From the NCBI GenBank assembly GCA_015680685.1, contig MNCI01030582.1, positions 467,866 to 531,865 on the forward strand: a stretch of DNA of 64,000 nucleotides. Direction: 5' to 3'. This document shows positions 11,200 to 23,361 of this stretch, in pieces. Within the stretch, counting starts at the first letter, position 1. Every line of letters starts with the position of its first letter. Position numbers and translations under genes: made by a program. Below the pieces are notes generated by a model. The model searched no databases. It worked only from the letters and a program-made list of their open reading frames with translations, and was not told where the DNA came from. Origin of the DNA: Gnetum montanum. Its lineage: Eukaryota > Streptophyta > Gnetopsida > Gnetales > Gnetaceae.

Positions 11200-12018
11200 T
11201 GATGGGACATGATATTGCATGGGCTGTGATATTGTGTACGCGATATCATGTCGCCCCCCGTGATATCGCAGTGCACCGCCAAGTCTATAAATAAGAGGCG
11301 GCTCTCCCTTGTTTCTCATTCTAGGCCTACACCGTAGCAAAACTCTGGTAGTTTTACCTCTCTAGAGATATAATATTTTCCATGTGCCCGCAATAGGACC
11401 TCCAAAGTGAACGGATCTTTATTTGAGCAAATATTGTACCTGAACACAAGTTTGTGTACGAAAATAAAGACAAAATTCTTGGATAAACTTTGCAGTGCAT
11501 GGAATAGGCTAAATAGTATTTTATTTATTGTTATTTATTATTTATCATTTAATTGCTTTATTAGTTCATTAAATCTCTCTCAACCTTTCTCTCCTAGTTA
11601 AGTGCATTCAGTACGACCACTTCGAGCACGTGTGTTATGCTTGGTAATCCCAGCAACGAATAGCATTTGGTAAGCCCAAAGGCTGCATTGGTTCAGGGTG
11701 TGAACGGTAAGTGGGAATAGATACTGATGCTAGGTTAATTAAGGCTTAGTTAGTTAGTTAAATTTAGTTAATTAGTCTCTTCAACCCTTTACCTCATTAG
11801 CATAGGCGATAAAAGAGAAAAAGATATAAAAATCACATACCTAGGACTTACTTAACCATACACCATGACAAATACAAGTAGGTTTGGGAAGATAACAATT
11901 GATTAACCTTAAGTGTTTCATAAGGTGTGTAGGCACTTAGTCTGCAGAATTTGACCAGATCACGCATGTAACGCTCATATTTGTATGGTTGAGTGTAGGG
12001 GTACCTCGCCACTCATCA
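11200..12018 (+). repeat. T1 3' LTR
   Basis: The 819-bp LTR runs TGATGGGACA to CTCATCA and is followed by target duplication ATGAG. U3 has four GATAT half-sites before the TATA box at about 11284. The U5 stem is mismatched here (GGACTTACTT versus AAGTAGGTTT), unlike the 5' copy. Confidence 0.92.
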
Positions 12019-12023
12019 ATGAG

Positions 12024-13391
12024 AAAACATAAAGATTAGTTATTATTAGTTAATAGAATTGATTAAGCATAAGTAACTTGGTACATACCACAAAACACCA
12101 TAGATGGTGTTGTACACCATGATAGTCTATACTAAAGTTCATGGTGTGACCTAATATAGACATAAACTAGCATGTTAAGCTTGTTGGAACAGATCAAATC
12201 TTCAACAAAATCCTCTTCATCAAAACCAATAGAATTACTTGTAAGGCATAAAAACACAAAGGGAATCAATTTTAAGATTAAGTAGGGTAAATAAGCTACA
12301 AAATTGCTTCCTTATAGATTTTTTTAGAGACATTAGGTAGTAGGATAGTCAAGCACAAGGGGTAGTTGTAAACAAAGAGTTAGGATGTAAAAATACATAC
12401 ATAGATCAAATAACAAATAATAATTCAAATGAATAATCAAACTAACAAATTATAAAATCTACTACCATCTACTAACCCAGCAAACAAACCAAATGGACAA
12501 ACAATGCTCACTAACTAACTCTACACATGTAAGTACTAAGCTCACTACCAAGAAATGCTTTCCACATAGTTACTACAAATATAAATGAAACTTACCAACC
12601 AATGCTACTCATATAAGTGATTGACCAATGTTAACCATGTAAGTTTTTGACTTACCACTAAGAAATTCTTCCTACATAGTCACTCCAAAAGTTGTTAGCA
12701 TTGCAAATTGAAAGTCGAATCTAAAGCCAAATGATCAAATACCAAATATATAAACATGAAAATTCCTTAGGTGTTGGAGAGACATATCCAAATGGCTTGT
12801 CAAGCTAAAAAGGTATATGATCAAGAATTGTGTTACCAAAAAAAAAAATTCAAGATGCTAAACAAAAGGAAAAATCTAAAATATAGGTTCTAATGATTAA
12901 TTGAAAAATGTAGAAAATTGTCAAAAAGGAATTTGAAGCTCCTAGAGGCCATTCTAAGCTACTAAGAATGCTAAAATATCATTAGTTGTTCTAGAATTTT
13001 TAGGCATTCTAGAAACCCCTAGATGTTATGTTTTTCTATCATTTTCTCAATTTTCTACTGGCCAAAGTCTAGGGGTCACTTTATAAAAGTTGCTTGATTT
13101 TTTGTGCTAAATCTACTAACATCATCAAAATTTACCATGACCTATGTTGCAACCTCATGATAGGGTCATGACAAATTAGAAGATGTCCTCGTGATCTACA
13201 CTAGTAAGACAAACAAATTTTCTTTCTAGACCATCAGCATCTAGCATCATTTTAGGGGTCAAAATGCAATAAATAGCTTGAAAACCTAGTTCTATAGCTA
13301 GAAAATCTGGAAAAATAGAAACAAAGATAAAATATGATCAAATCATGGTTAAACCAAGTCAAATCATTGAGTAATGTCCCATGAATGATAA
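12024..13391 (-). repeat. Element A left LTR, second part
   Basis: Homology to the right LTR resumes after T1. The segments around 12230-12420 match 33350-33460 and 52120-52200 (CTAAGTAGG.TAAATAAG; GGGGTAG.T..AAACAAAGAGTTAG). 12880-13390 matches 52670-53210 (AATATAGGTTCTAATGATTA; ATGTCCCATGAATGATAA versus ATATCCCATGGATGATAA). No coding signal is present. Confidence 0.65.
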
Positions 13392-16300
13392 TTTTAACAT
13401 CTCCATTAATTATCTATACAGTATTATAAATAACTAATAGCAATGCTATGAAACCCCAAGGATTTGGTTTTAACCTTGATTTACTAATTGAAAAGGAAAT
13501 CATAAAATATATAGAAATTAATAATGAGAAGAATAAATATAGTAGATAAATATAGTATAAAAAATTTTCATATTACTCACATGCATGATTGAATAAAATT
13601 TATTTAAAAAAAAAAATATTTATCTAGCTACAAAAATGTAAATGTCAAAAAATTTCACTAGTTGCATCATAAAATAGTATGCAAAATAAATATTCCAACT
13701 ATACTTATTTCATCTCAATTGACATCTACAAATAAATATATTCATGTTTAAATTTTATTCAATGGGATATTAAAATTAAAAATAATATTGAAATAAAATA
13801 TTAATATATAATAAATAATATTAATTTTTCCTAAACATATAGCATGTACTAAAATGAAATGTGATCCTTTCAATGTCATAGTTCAAATGGCACAAATGAC
13901 AATTTCATATCTATCATACTTATTATTTATTAACAAAAATAGGTACATGATTGAAGTATCCAAAAAGTGTATAAGGTTTCCAATTAATATTCAAAAATGT
14001 TTTGAAGTCTATAAATGCCACAAACTTTTCAAAAATCCAAAAAAAATCCAATAATCCAAAGTTGGCAATCCTCACTACCAAAGGAATATACTAATATATC
14101 TTCAAATAACCTCACTATTATCAATAGTTTATCCCTTTAATTATTTAATGTTCAAGGATATCACAAATTTGACCAACAACAATCCAGAGAGTAAATATAT
14201 TTTATCCAGGCATCTCCAAACACTAGCTCTTAGCCATCCTCATTACCAAAAGGACACATTGATAGGTCTTGGAATAACTTCACTACTATAATCATATTAT
14301 CCTTGTGACCCTAAATGAGCCACTCATGGTTAAGTCTTGACAATAACCTTACTACTAACATCATCAATGGTTGAGGTGCATGTATCATTTAAAAAATAGA
14401 TCTTGACCATGCCTCACTACACACCACTAGAATCAATTGCTCAATGCCATGATCTCTACTAGTTTCTTAACCTAACATGAACATATAAATCATAATACAA
14501 GGTAGGAAATCCACCCAAATCCTTGTTCATGTGGGATGAGTATCATTAAAGAACACTTCACTACTATATGCAGACAAGGATATCTAAAAGATTTATAGCT
14601 TGCACTACCAACTGAGCAAAATTGGTCACATAAATACTATTATTTTATTTTTAAAATAAAAAAGATTTTAAAAAATTGCCAAAAAAATCCATAATTGCAA
14701 AAATTACATAAAAATTCTTGCAAAATCTTATTTCTAGTAAGAGATAATCTAAAATAATCATAAAATATTTGAAAGAAAATTGGACAAAGTTTCCACATAT
14801 TTTAAAACTTTACTAAAAAGATAGAAGATAGTATAGACACATTTAAAATACCAATTTCCATATAAAATCAAGCCCAAAATGATGAAAAATTGGTAAAGTC
14901 TTGGTATAATAATTAAAATCATGAAAGCATATCAACAAACCATGAAGCAAAGAGAAAGTGTACAAAATTCATAAAGAAATAAAATAATTACATAAAAAAG
15001 AAAGTAAATTAAGCTTTCTTACTATGTTGATAGGAATTTTGGAATCTTATTATTGTCTTTCCTTCTCACCCAATTCTCAAAATTAGTTTTCACCTCACTT
15101 AGACCCAACAGGCCAAAAACCCTTCATAAGTCAAAATGAGAAGTACTGAAGGGCCTAATCTATTTGTAAATGAAAGAATCACATGCAACATGACATATGG
15201 GCTTGATATATTTTTAGAAACAAAAGAAACAAGCTAAAAATGGAGGAAAATGGGCTGAAATCGACTTCACTACAAACAAGAAAGTATAAAAAATGGTTTT
15301 CAAATGAGAATACATGAAAAATAGTTCATATTTCAAAAACAAAAACCAAACAAGGTGGTGATACATAAGACATATATATGTTTTATCTATTACATAATTT
15401 ATACTTTTATAGATTTTATTTATACATAACTTTTTCATTTACACATGGTTTCTTTCAGCTACCTTTGACTTTTTAAAATTCGTTTTTCTATTTTTACTTT
15501 TATTTCTTTTAATATTCTCATATTTACAGGTTTGTTTTCCATTTTTTGCCCTCTTAAATACTACAATTGATGTTCAAGTAATCATAACAATGACATACAA
15601 ATTCCAAATCAAATTTAATTAGACCTATGGAATCCTTATCAAGTGTTCTACTTAATGGTAGACTAAAATCACATCTAACATTTACTAATCATAGTTGTCT
15701 AATTTAAATGTTAAGACTTTATACTATTTTTAGCAAACTAGAAAATGTGATATCTTGAGAACTGTAACTCTAATTCTAATGAACCAAGGGTCAAGACTAG
15801 CATTTTTGAATATCTTGGACATATTGGTAAGGTTATATTTTAGGTAAGAAATCATCCTAAAGTTCTTTCTTAACCAAAATAAATTATGCAATATTTAATT
15901 GTAATTAAAATGAAGTTTGAATTCTAGTTTAATGACAAAAAATAACAAGGGATATGGTCAGGGTAGGATTAGGATCCAAAATTTCTCCATGAACAAAGTA
16001 TTATATAATCACATGTGCATAATAAGAATAAAAGATGCATAACTAAATATACATAATTAAATGTGCATAAAGAATAAAATATGCATAGCCAAATACTTGT
16101 AAAGGCATGATTCTTAACAAAAAGAAAAACTTCCAAGGGTAATTAGATTTCAACATTTAATTATAAAATATATAGTAGATCTATGATTGACCTTGAATAG
16201 TATTATAAAAGAATATATAAAACTTTAACAAAATACTCTTGCAAGAATATTACATTCATGTTTTTAGGAAACTAGCAATAATAACAATAACAATAATAGT

Positions 16301-16440
16301 AACAACAATAATGTAATCCTATGATTTAACCAAGAAAATTAGAGCTAATAAATTGAAACTCATTTCACAACATTAAAGAATTGATTTCATGTAATAAATT
16401 AAATAATTAAATCTATACAAATTTTTATCTTGTGACATCA
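13392..16440. other. AT-rich block with no partner in the right LTR of A
   Basis: Homology with the right LTR stops at about 13391. A short match seems to resume at about 16441 (ATTCTTAGAAATAGT..AAATGTAGAAA versus ATTCTTTAAAATAGT..AAATATAGAAA). The word ATGAT flanks both ends. About 3 kb may therefore be a further insertion or solo LTR. I see no domains, no terminal repeats and only short AT-rich ORFs. A run of AAC/AAT trinucleotides lies at 16272-16314. Confidence 0.4.
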
Positions 16441-16569
16441 ATGATTCTTAGAAATAGTAAAAAATGTAGAAAAAAATAATAAAATATTTAGATCTAAAAG
16501 TTAGGAATTTCTTTAAATACTTGTTATACAAATAGAGATTGGAAAAAGAAAGATATGCATGTGAAACAA
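16441..16569 (-). repeat. Possible last part of element A left LTR
   Basis: A weak match to 53205-53300 (AATAATAAAATATT..., then a CAAAAATA segment) lies next to the degraded integrase end. The LTR start and a polypurine tract could not be fixed, so the assignment is tentative. Confidence 0.35.
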
Positions 16570-17420
16570 AAATACCATAATCCATAATCCCTTTCAAGGA
16601 TAAAATCTTGAGGAAAACTTGATCACCAATGTTAAACTCTAACAGTTACCTCTTATTGTTAGCATGCTTTGTATATCTTTATTGAGCTACCTAAAATCTC
16701 TCTTTGATAGCCTTAATTTATTTTCTAGTCTTATTAATGATATTAATCTTGGCCCTCTATGTATCCTATATATAATCCAAATAGGAGGTGTATAGCAATG
16801 TCTATCATACAATATTTCATAAGGTTTTTCTTTCAAACTAGCTTCATGACTATTGTTATATATAAACTCTACCAATGAAAGAACTTTGTCCCAACTATTC
16901 TTGTAGTTGAAAGCATAGGTTCAAATTATATCCTCTCAAATTTGATTTATTCTCTTTATTTGATCATTTTTTTAGGATAATATGTTGATTTGAGATTCAA
17001 CATAGAGCCCTGAATCTTTTGAAAAAACTACTAAAATATGGAAGTAAACTTGGATTTCTATCTAATACAATCTTATTTGGAACTTCATGCAATTTGATAA
17101 TCTCTAACAGGAACAAATAGCAACATCTTCTACACTAGCTGTTTCTTTCATAGCCAAGAGGTGGAAAATTTTGATCTAAGGATTTATGACCACAAGAATG
17201 AAATTCTTCTTGCTCTTAGTACGAGGTAATCTAGTAATGAAATCCATGCCAATGATTTTTCATTTCCACACTAGAATGGTATGTGGATGAAGATAACCAT
17301 GAGGTCTTTGATGTTCTACTTTGATTTGTCAACATAACAAGCACTTAGCAACATAGTCATCAACATCTACCTTCATAATAGGCCACTAGTACTATCTCTT
17401 AATGTTGTATATCTTATCAT
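16570..17420 (-). pseudogene. pol: Element A integrase, C-terminal part
   Basis: Minus-strand translation gives YVAKCLLC (zinc-binding region), VEHQRPHG, then GMDFITRLP around the first catalytic Asp. EFIYNNSHEASL and PYEILYDRHCYTPP follow (about 16687-16875), then VFLKILSLKG. These are standard gypsy integrase landmarks. Many stops interrupt it. The upstream half lies at 29673-29770 on the other side of B. No chromodomain can be seen after the last motif, and the reading dissolves into AT-rich sequence near 16570. Confidence 0.75.
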
Positions 17421-18454
17421 TACTAGGATTGGAGCAGGTTTAGTCCACAAATAAATCACCTTCAAATACTAAATCTAGATATTATGTAAAGATACATATT
17501 TTCTTTAAAAAAATAAGAAAACTATCTATCTTCAATTAATTTATTAGAAGATTACAACAAGGATATTAGAACCCACAAACATCCAAAACCTATCACACTC
17601 ACACAATACTATAGAGCATGAGGCTCTACAACCACACAATGATTGTTCTTAATGTAATACAAAACTAAAAAAGAATCTCTTCCACAACCTAGAACTAAGA
17701 TCTTGACTCACAAGTAAGACACAAGAGAATAAAACAAATAGACCAATGCACCACAAGTTGATCTTGGAGCTGCAATCACCAATTGCACTCACTCAATGTG
17801 CTCATATATCTTCTCTTGCTTAGCTCTCCACACTTAAGAGATCTCTTCTTAATTATGGTCCTCAAAAATTATGAATTATAATAATATTTATGATAAATTG
17901 GAAGACAAGAAACATTTCCTCAATTCAACTTAAGGTTTCTTAGATGTTTTCCAAGTCTTTTCACCTTCTTCCAAACTATTTCCATCATTTCCATCATGTT
18001 CTGGTGCTTTTCCAAATCAAAACAGGTGTTTTTAAAAGTTTTCCCAGCCATACAAGTTGTCTCTAACCTTACCAAGATGTCTTTTGTGTCAACCCAAAAC
18101 TGGGAAAAGACATTTTTCATTTCTGCAAGACATCTCCTGTAGGGGTCAAGACATCTCCTCAATTAGCAAGATGTCTTACCTAAGATATCTTGTTCATAGG
18201 AAAGACATCTTATGGAAGACATCTCCTAACTAGGGGAGACATCTCCTCCAAGACATCTTCTTCATAGATGATATGTCTCACTTGAGATGCTAACCAAAAT
18301 TGTAAGATTTTCCTTTGATTTCTACATGTCTCTTGTTAATCCTAGGCCTTATCCAAGATGTCTTCTAGCTTTTCAAGATGTCTTCTTCAAGTCTAAAACC
18401 TTCAAAACATACACATGAGAAAAAAATAAGAAAATTAGAAGAGATTTTCCTACA
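17421..18454 (-). repeat. Element B 3' LTR
   Basis: It aligns with 28653-29672, for example at ATAAATCACCTTCAAATACTAAATC versus the copy at 28680 (shown here only in part), and at both ends. On the minus strand it starts TGTAGGAAAA, directly after the polypurine tract. U3 contains the AGACATCT array. The inner end is set by comparison with the primer-site side of the other LTR and may be off by a few bases. Confidence 0.82.
18074..18385 (-). promoter_or_regulatory. AGACATCT motif cluster in element B U3
   Basis: About ten copies of AGACATCT or AGATGTCT lie between roughly 18074 and 18385, 70-380 nt into the LTR on the element strand. Some copies are flanked as GAGACATCTC. The right LTR repeats the pattern at about 29340-29610. 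The copia LTR at 2422-2617 has the same octamer at a similar distance from its start. An enhancer role is inferred only. Confidence 0.6.
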
Positions 18455-18475
18455 CTAGCTCTCCCGCCCTTCAAA
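18455..18475 (-). promoter_or_regulatory. Element B polypurine tract
   Basis: On the minus strand GAAGGGCGGGAGAGCTAG ends directly at the LTR start TGTAGG. It is the purine-rich primer site for plus-strand synthesis. Confidence 0.75.
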
Positions 18476-18519
18476 AAGTGAACTCAAATGAACGAGGGAG
18501 TAGAGGTTGAAGTGCTTCG

Positions 18520-19401
18520 CCACACTTAAAGCTTGGTCTCATAGATCCATACATCATCATTGGTGGACTAATGCTCCCAATGGATCAAGTACTCATGCCT
18601 CTTAAATTCTCAAGTACTAGAAGCTTCCCTCCACTTGAGTACGATTGCATTCCTCTTCACTGAAGGATTGGATTAATTAATATCCCCCTTTAGTTGATTA
18701 ATGCTACCATGTATGGTCTTCTCATTAGTTGGTTCATGATAATGCACAAGATTTGAAACATTAAATATAAAATACATACCAACATCATTTGGTAAATAAA
18801 TCTTAAAAGAATTCTCATTGATCTTAGCATTGATTTTGAAAGGCTCCATCTTCTTGGCTTTCAATTTGGAGAAGTTAACACCTCTTAACTAATTCTTCTT
18901 CAAGTACACCCAAACCAAGTTACCAATAGGAAATTTATGCTTCCACTTACTCTCATTTCTCTTGAGAACTCTTTCTTCCACCTTCTTTTCAATATTTAAT
19001 TTTACTTATGCATGGAGATCCCTCATCTCTTATGCAAAATTAGCACTATGTTGAGATTAACCATCAAATCTCTTCAAGATGTCCATCATCTTTGGACAAA
19101 ATCCATAATTCACCTTAAATTTGATTTTACCAATAGTAAGATGTAAACCATTATTGTACAAAAACTCAATATGACACAATAGGTTTTCCCACCTATTTGG
19201 AAGTCCATCACATAAACATCTCAATATGTTTAGTAAGGATTTATTCACCACCTCCATTTGGCCATCAAATTATGGATGATATGTACTAGAAATGTTCAAC
19301 TTTATCCCTAAAATTTTGCAAAGGGACCTTCAAAAGCAACTTGTAAATTTGCAGTCTTTATTACTAACAATATTCAAAGGAATACCATGTAACTTCATAA
19401 T
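18520..19401 (-). pseudogene. pol: Element B integrase C-terminus and chromodomain
   Basis: Minus-strand reading gives integrase sequence EVVNKSLLNILRCL and FLYNNGLHLTIGK (19257-19057). The post-integrase linker follows with KMEPFKI and FNVSNLVHYHEP (18864-18700). A chromodomain half then reads HEYLIHWEH and NDDVWIYE (about 18640-18560). Chromodomains mark the chromovirus clade and direct insertion towards modified histones. Stops and frame changes are frequent. The upstream integrase half continues at 26193 beyond T2. Confidence 0.82.
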
Positions 19402-20277
19402 TGATGGGACGTGATATTGCATGGGCCACGATATTGTGTATGCAATATCGTGTCTGCCACAATATCGCATCCCCTGTGATATCACGTACGCGATATCGCA
19501 TCTTCCCTTGTGATATCGTGTACGCGATATCATGGTGCGTCGCCAAGTCTATAAATAAGAGGTAGCTCTCCCTTGTTTCTCATTCTAGGCATAGACCGTA
19601 GTGAAACTCTTGTAGTTTTACCTCTCCAGAGATAGAATATTTTCCATGTGCTTGCAATAGGACCTCCAAACTCAACGGATCTTTATTCAAGCAAATATTG
19701 TACCTAAACACAAGTTTGTGTGTAGAGATAAAGATGAACTTTCTGGATAAACCTTGAAGTGCATGGAATAGGCTAAATAGGACTTTATTTATTGTTATTT
19801 ATTATTTAATTTTTAAATTATTTCTTAGTTAATTAAATCTCTCTCAACCCTTCTCTCCTAGTTAAGTGCATTTAGTATGACCGCTTCAAGCATGTGTGTT
19901 ACGCTTGGTAATCTTAGCAACGAATAGTGTTTGGTAAGCCCAAAGGTTGCATTGGTTCAGGGTGTGAACAGTAAGTGGGAATGGATACTGATGCTAGGTT
20001 AATTAAAACTTAGTTAGTTAAAGTTAGTTAATTAGTCTCTTCACCCTTCACCTCATTAGCATAGGCGATAAAACATAAAAACTATAAAAATCACATACCT
20101 CAGACTTGCTTAACCATACAACCATGACAAATACAAGTATGTCTGGGAAGATAAAAAATGATTAACCTTAAGTGTTCCATAAGGCATGTAGGCACTTAGT
20201 CTGTGAAATTCGACCGGATCGCACGTGTAATGCTCGTATTCATATGGTTGAGTGTAGGGGTACCTTGCCACTCATCA
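19402..20277 (+). repeat. T2 5' LTR
   Basis: The 876-bp LTR runs TGATGGGACG to CTCATCA. U3 is longer than in T1 because the GATATC module is expanded. The U5 stem is present with one internal mismatch (CAGACTTGCTT with AAGTATGTCTG). Confidence 0.92.
19405..19557 (+). promoter_or_regulatory. T2 U3 GATATC palindrome array and TATA box
   Basis: Eight GATAT/ATATC half-sites, several arranged as near-palindromes such as GATATCGTGTACGCGATATC, occupy the first 130 nt of the LTR and stop just before TCTATAAATA (19548-19557). Other LTRs of the family have two to seven copies. The placement upstream of the TATA box suggests a variable-copy promoter module. Confidence 0.65.
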
Positions 20278-20278
20278 T

Positions 20279-20296
20279 TGGCGCCATTACTGGGCA
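20279..20296 (+). promoter_or_regulatory. T2 primer binding site (tRNA-Asp type)
   Basis: TGGCGCCATTACTGGGCA starts one base after the LTR end. Its first seven bases are identical to the tRNA-Asp complement and later positions are mutated. Confidence 0.85.
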
Positions 20297-20421
20297 CTAA
20301 GTGTTTGTGCACTAAGTAGAACATAGGAAATTACTCACATCATTGGGAGCTTAAACGAACCCTTAGGGTTAATTGAATAGAAAATTATATAACGGTTAAT
20401 CAGCACACCGAATAAGACACA

Positions 20422-23263
20422 ATGTCTTCTTCTTCGAACAAAAGCACTTCACCACCTAGGGATCATACAAGAAACAGTTGGCAGTTTAACATACATAATA
20501 ACTGTGAGGAGGTGGGGTATCAGAACTTATGCTCTACGATCCATAACCTTGGTTCTGATACCCATGAACACCAAGTGTTCATGGGGGAAACAAAAACACA
20601 TGACAAGGATAGGCACTCGGATCTTCATCACGATCGGGGCCATGGCCATCGAAGAGAAGGTAAGAAACATCATCATGGCGATGGTTCTCCTTCTTCTTCC
20701 CCTTCATCACATCATTCACCCTCTCCTTCCACATCAGGATGCAACCATAAGGAACACAACCATGAGGATAAGGATGAGCATAATGAGAACCCTCGACGAG
20801 AGAGTCGAGAGAGAGGGTGAGGGCATTCCAGAGAAACTAGGCATAAAAGAAGGAAAAGTAGGGAACCACGTAGGCATCATAGGCATCATGAGAGAGATGA
20901 TCATGATGAACCCCTACTAGCAACCTAGAGTATGTTAGATATTATGGAGGCAGTTAGGATACCTACCAGGCATCAAAAAGATAGCTGGATCAAATGACTA
21001 GATATGAATAATATCCTCCGATTTGAAGGAGGATACAACGTTGATCCGCAAAATCATTTATAGGCATTCCATGATGCCTGCACCTTGTAGAACATTAAAA
21101 ATAAGTGGTAGAAACTAAATTTGTTTCTTAGGACACTCATCAAAGAAGCAAAGAGTTGGTACCAGTCCTTAGAATCAGAATCTATTAGACGATGGAGTAC
21201 GATGCTGGAGCTATTCAACGATAAATACCAAACGTACTCCAGAGTGTCCAATTTGCATAAACAGATCCAAGGATGGAAATAGGGTAATCATGAATCCTTA
21301 GATGCTACCATGGGCCAATACTATACATTGCTACATCGTTGCCCGGGCCATGGCTACGCACAACAGGATTAACTCTGCCACCTTGTAGATGGGCTAAGGT
21401 ACGAAACTAGGAGAACCCTTGGGACATATGCCCAAGGAAGATTATCTGAACTTAGGTCCCATGAAATTCATAGGATATTGGAGCAAGTAGCCAAAGAAGA
21501 AGGAAAGATACAAAAAATAGAAATCATGGAAGAATATAACTACGATCCTTCCCTCCAACAGAGGGGAGTGAAATTCTGCGATGAAGAGGATGAGTCACCA
21601 CTCGAAGAGTTGGTGAATAGAAAAACCTTTCCACTTCAAAAGCTAACAACGGAAGTGTTGGCTAAGGTGGATCAAATGTGGGACTCCTTAGACAGTAGAT
21701 TTAAAATTGTTTTAAAAATCGTAGAGGAGTCTAAGGAGGAACGAAGTAGTGGCCAAGATAAGAAAAAGTGGAGAGATTGAGGCCATGCACGTAACAAGGG
21801 TAAGGGAAAAATGACTATGGCCAATGAGGTTGTGGATTTGGATATAGACAATGATAGTGGATGTGAGATCTACCAATATGACCATCCTAAGGGATGTTGC
21901 CCCATATTCTCACATCTACAAGAGTCTGGGGGTGTATGCACTGTATTCAAGACTTAATAAACGGTAGGCACCCCGAAGGTTACCTTATCCCTAAGGTAAC
22001 CCAAGATAGTTCCACCAACCATTGACTTACTATCCAAGTGAAACTCCACCACAACCCATCGGAAAACATCAGTAGTGGCAATACCCACAGTCATGGGGGA
22101 TGCCACTGCTTAGACAACAATACCCTTACCGGCAACCAGACCCGTATGGATACTATGTGCAGCAGCCAGTTTCTCCAAGTGATTCTATGGGTCATGCAAC
22201 CCCACAACATCACTACCAAGTTCAAGAGTATTTTAGAAATCCTTCTCCTTTTGGAAACACCCCACATGCATGCCATCCTCTAAATCCATCCACCACTCTT
22301 ATATCGGTAGTTCCACTACCACCCACTCCAAAAATGCAAGGGGCACTCCCCACTCAACCGCAGCAATGTAATGCTATGAGAGCTGTAAACCTTCAACCCA
22401 CTATTGGTTCTGGCAACCGTACAAATAGAATACCTTTCTTCAGAACCAAAAGCCCAAACAAGCTCTCACAACCACAAGCGGTTGAACCTCACAACGCCTC
22501 TCCAACAAATAAGGCTTCAGAGCTCCCTTCAAATCAACAACAAAGCTCAATGCATATGGTTATGTTAACATATACCGTTACTAACTGGATCAAGGTAGGC
22601 CACCTTCCCAGGAAACTCTCTAACCCTAGAAGTCCCTTAATCTACCTCCAAGTCATTGGGAATGAACCTCATAAGGCTCTTCTTGACCTAGGTTCTAGAG
22701 TCAACTTAATCTCACGAGAAATGTATCAAGCCTAGAACTTGTCCCAACTCAAGAAGAGCAATATTCAACTAGAGCTGGTTGACCAGTCCATCACGATTCC
22801 CTTGGGATCAGTGGAGGACATCGTTACCACTGTGTGTGGTTGGTCATACCCAGCTGATTTCCTAGTGATAGAAGTTAACAATAATAAAGGGGACTTCCCA
22901 ATTATAATGGGAAGGGCATGGCTGAGTATAATAGATGCATGCCTAGGGATTCGCAATCTTTCCTTTGAAATATCTAAGAAAAATATTTATGGAAAGATCA
23001 AGAAGAAGAAAGTTCCATGCATCACATACAGTGACTCAGAGGGTGATGATAAGAAGGAATACTTAGCATCTCTTGCATGCAACTGGTGTGCCCAAGGAAC
23101 ACAGATACAACGGTGCCTGTATGTAGCAACCACACAACAAGAGAACACCCAGTGGTTGATAGCTGATCAAGAAAGTAGCCCACCAACATGCATGGAACAA
23201 ACTGGGAAAACAACTCATGCTCGTAATGAAGGCATAGATACATTGGAGTATGAGCGTCCCTGA
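20422..23263 (+). pseudogene. gag: T2 Gag-protease polyprotein (decayed)
   Basis: It starts at ATG 20422 (MSSSSNKSTS). Gag stays in one frame to about 21958, with stops at 20818 and later sites. It includes a His/Ser-rich region, the gag core near 21000-21450 and an acidic segment (21478-21780). The CX2CX3HX4C knuckle is degraded near 21868, with Tyr for the second Cys. After a frame change the ORF 22100-23263 holds a Pro/Gln-rich linker and protease: ALLDLGSRVNLIS with the catalytic Asp near 22690, then ITIPLGSVEDIV, PADFLVIEV and FPIIMGRAWL. One stop (22733-22735) interrupts it. The protein ends shortly after protease, with no RT. Related Athila protease reads LCDLGASVN at the active site. 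Confidence 0.88.
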
Positions 23264-23361
23264 ATTCCACCCCTTAACTTGAAAACATCAATCGAGAGAA
23301 GTTGGACACTTCTAAGGAATTTAAATAGGCACTCATCATTTTGGATCTCTCCCTTTCAATT

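Larger units (their letters stand above)
5251..12018 (+). mobile_element. T1: gag-protease-only gypsy element (Athila-type PBS)
   Basis: A complete element of 6768 bp with LTRs at both ends, each starting TGATG and ending CATCA. The target duplication ATGAG is at 5246-5250 and 12019-12023. A tRNA-Asp-type primer site follows the 5' LTR and a polypurine-like tract precedes the 3' LTR. The interior codes only for Gag and a retropepsin-like protease. RT, RNase H and integrase are absent, replaced by about 1.9 kb of non-coding sequence. It resembles the described TR-GAG class of non-autonomous elements but also carries protease. It sits in the left LTR of element A. Confidence 0.9.
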
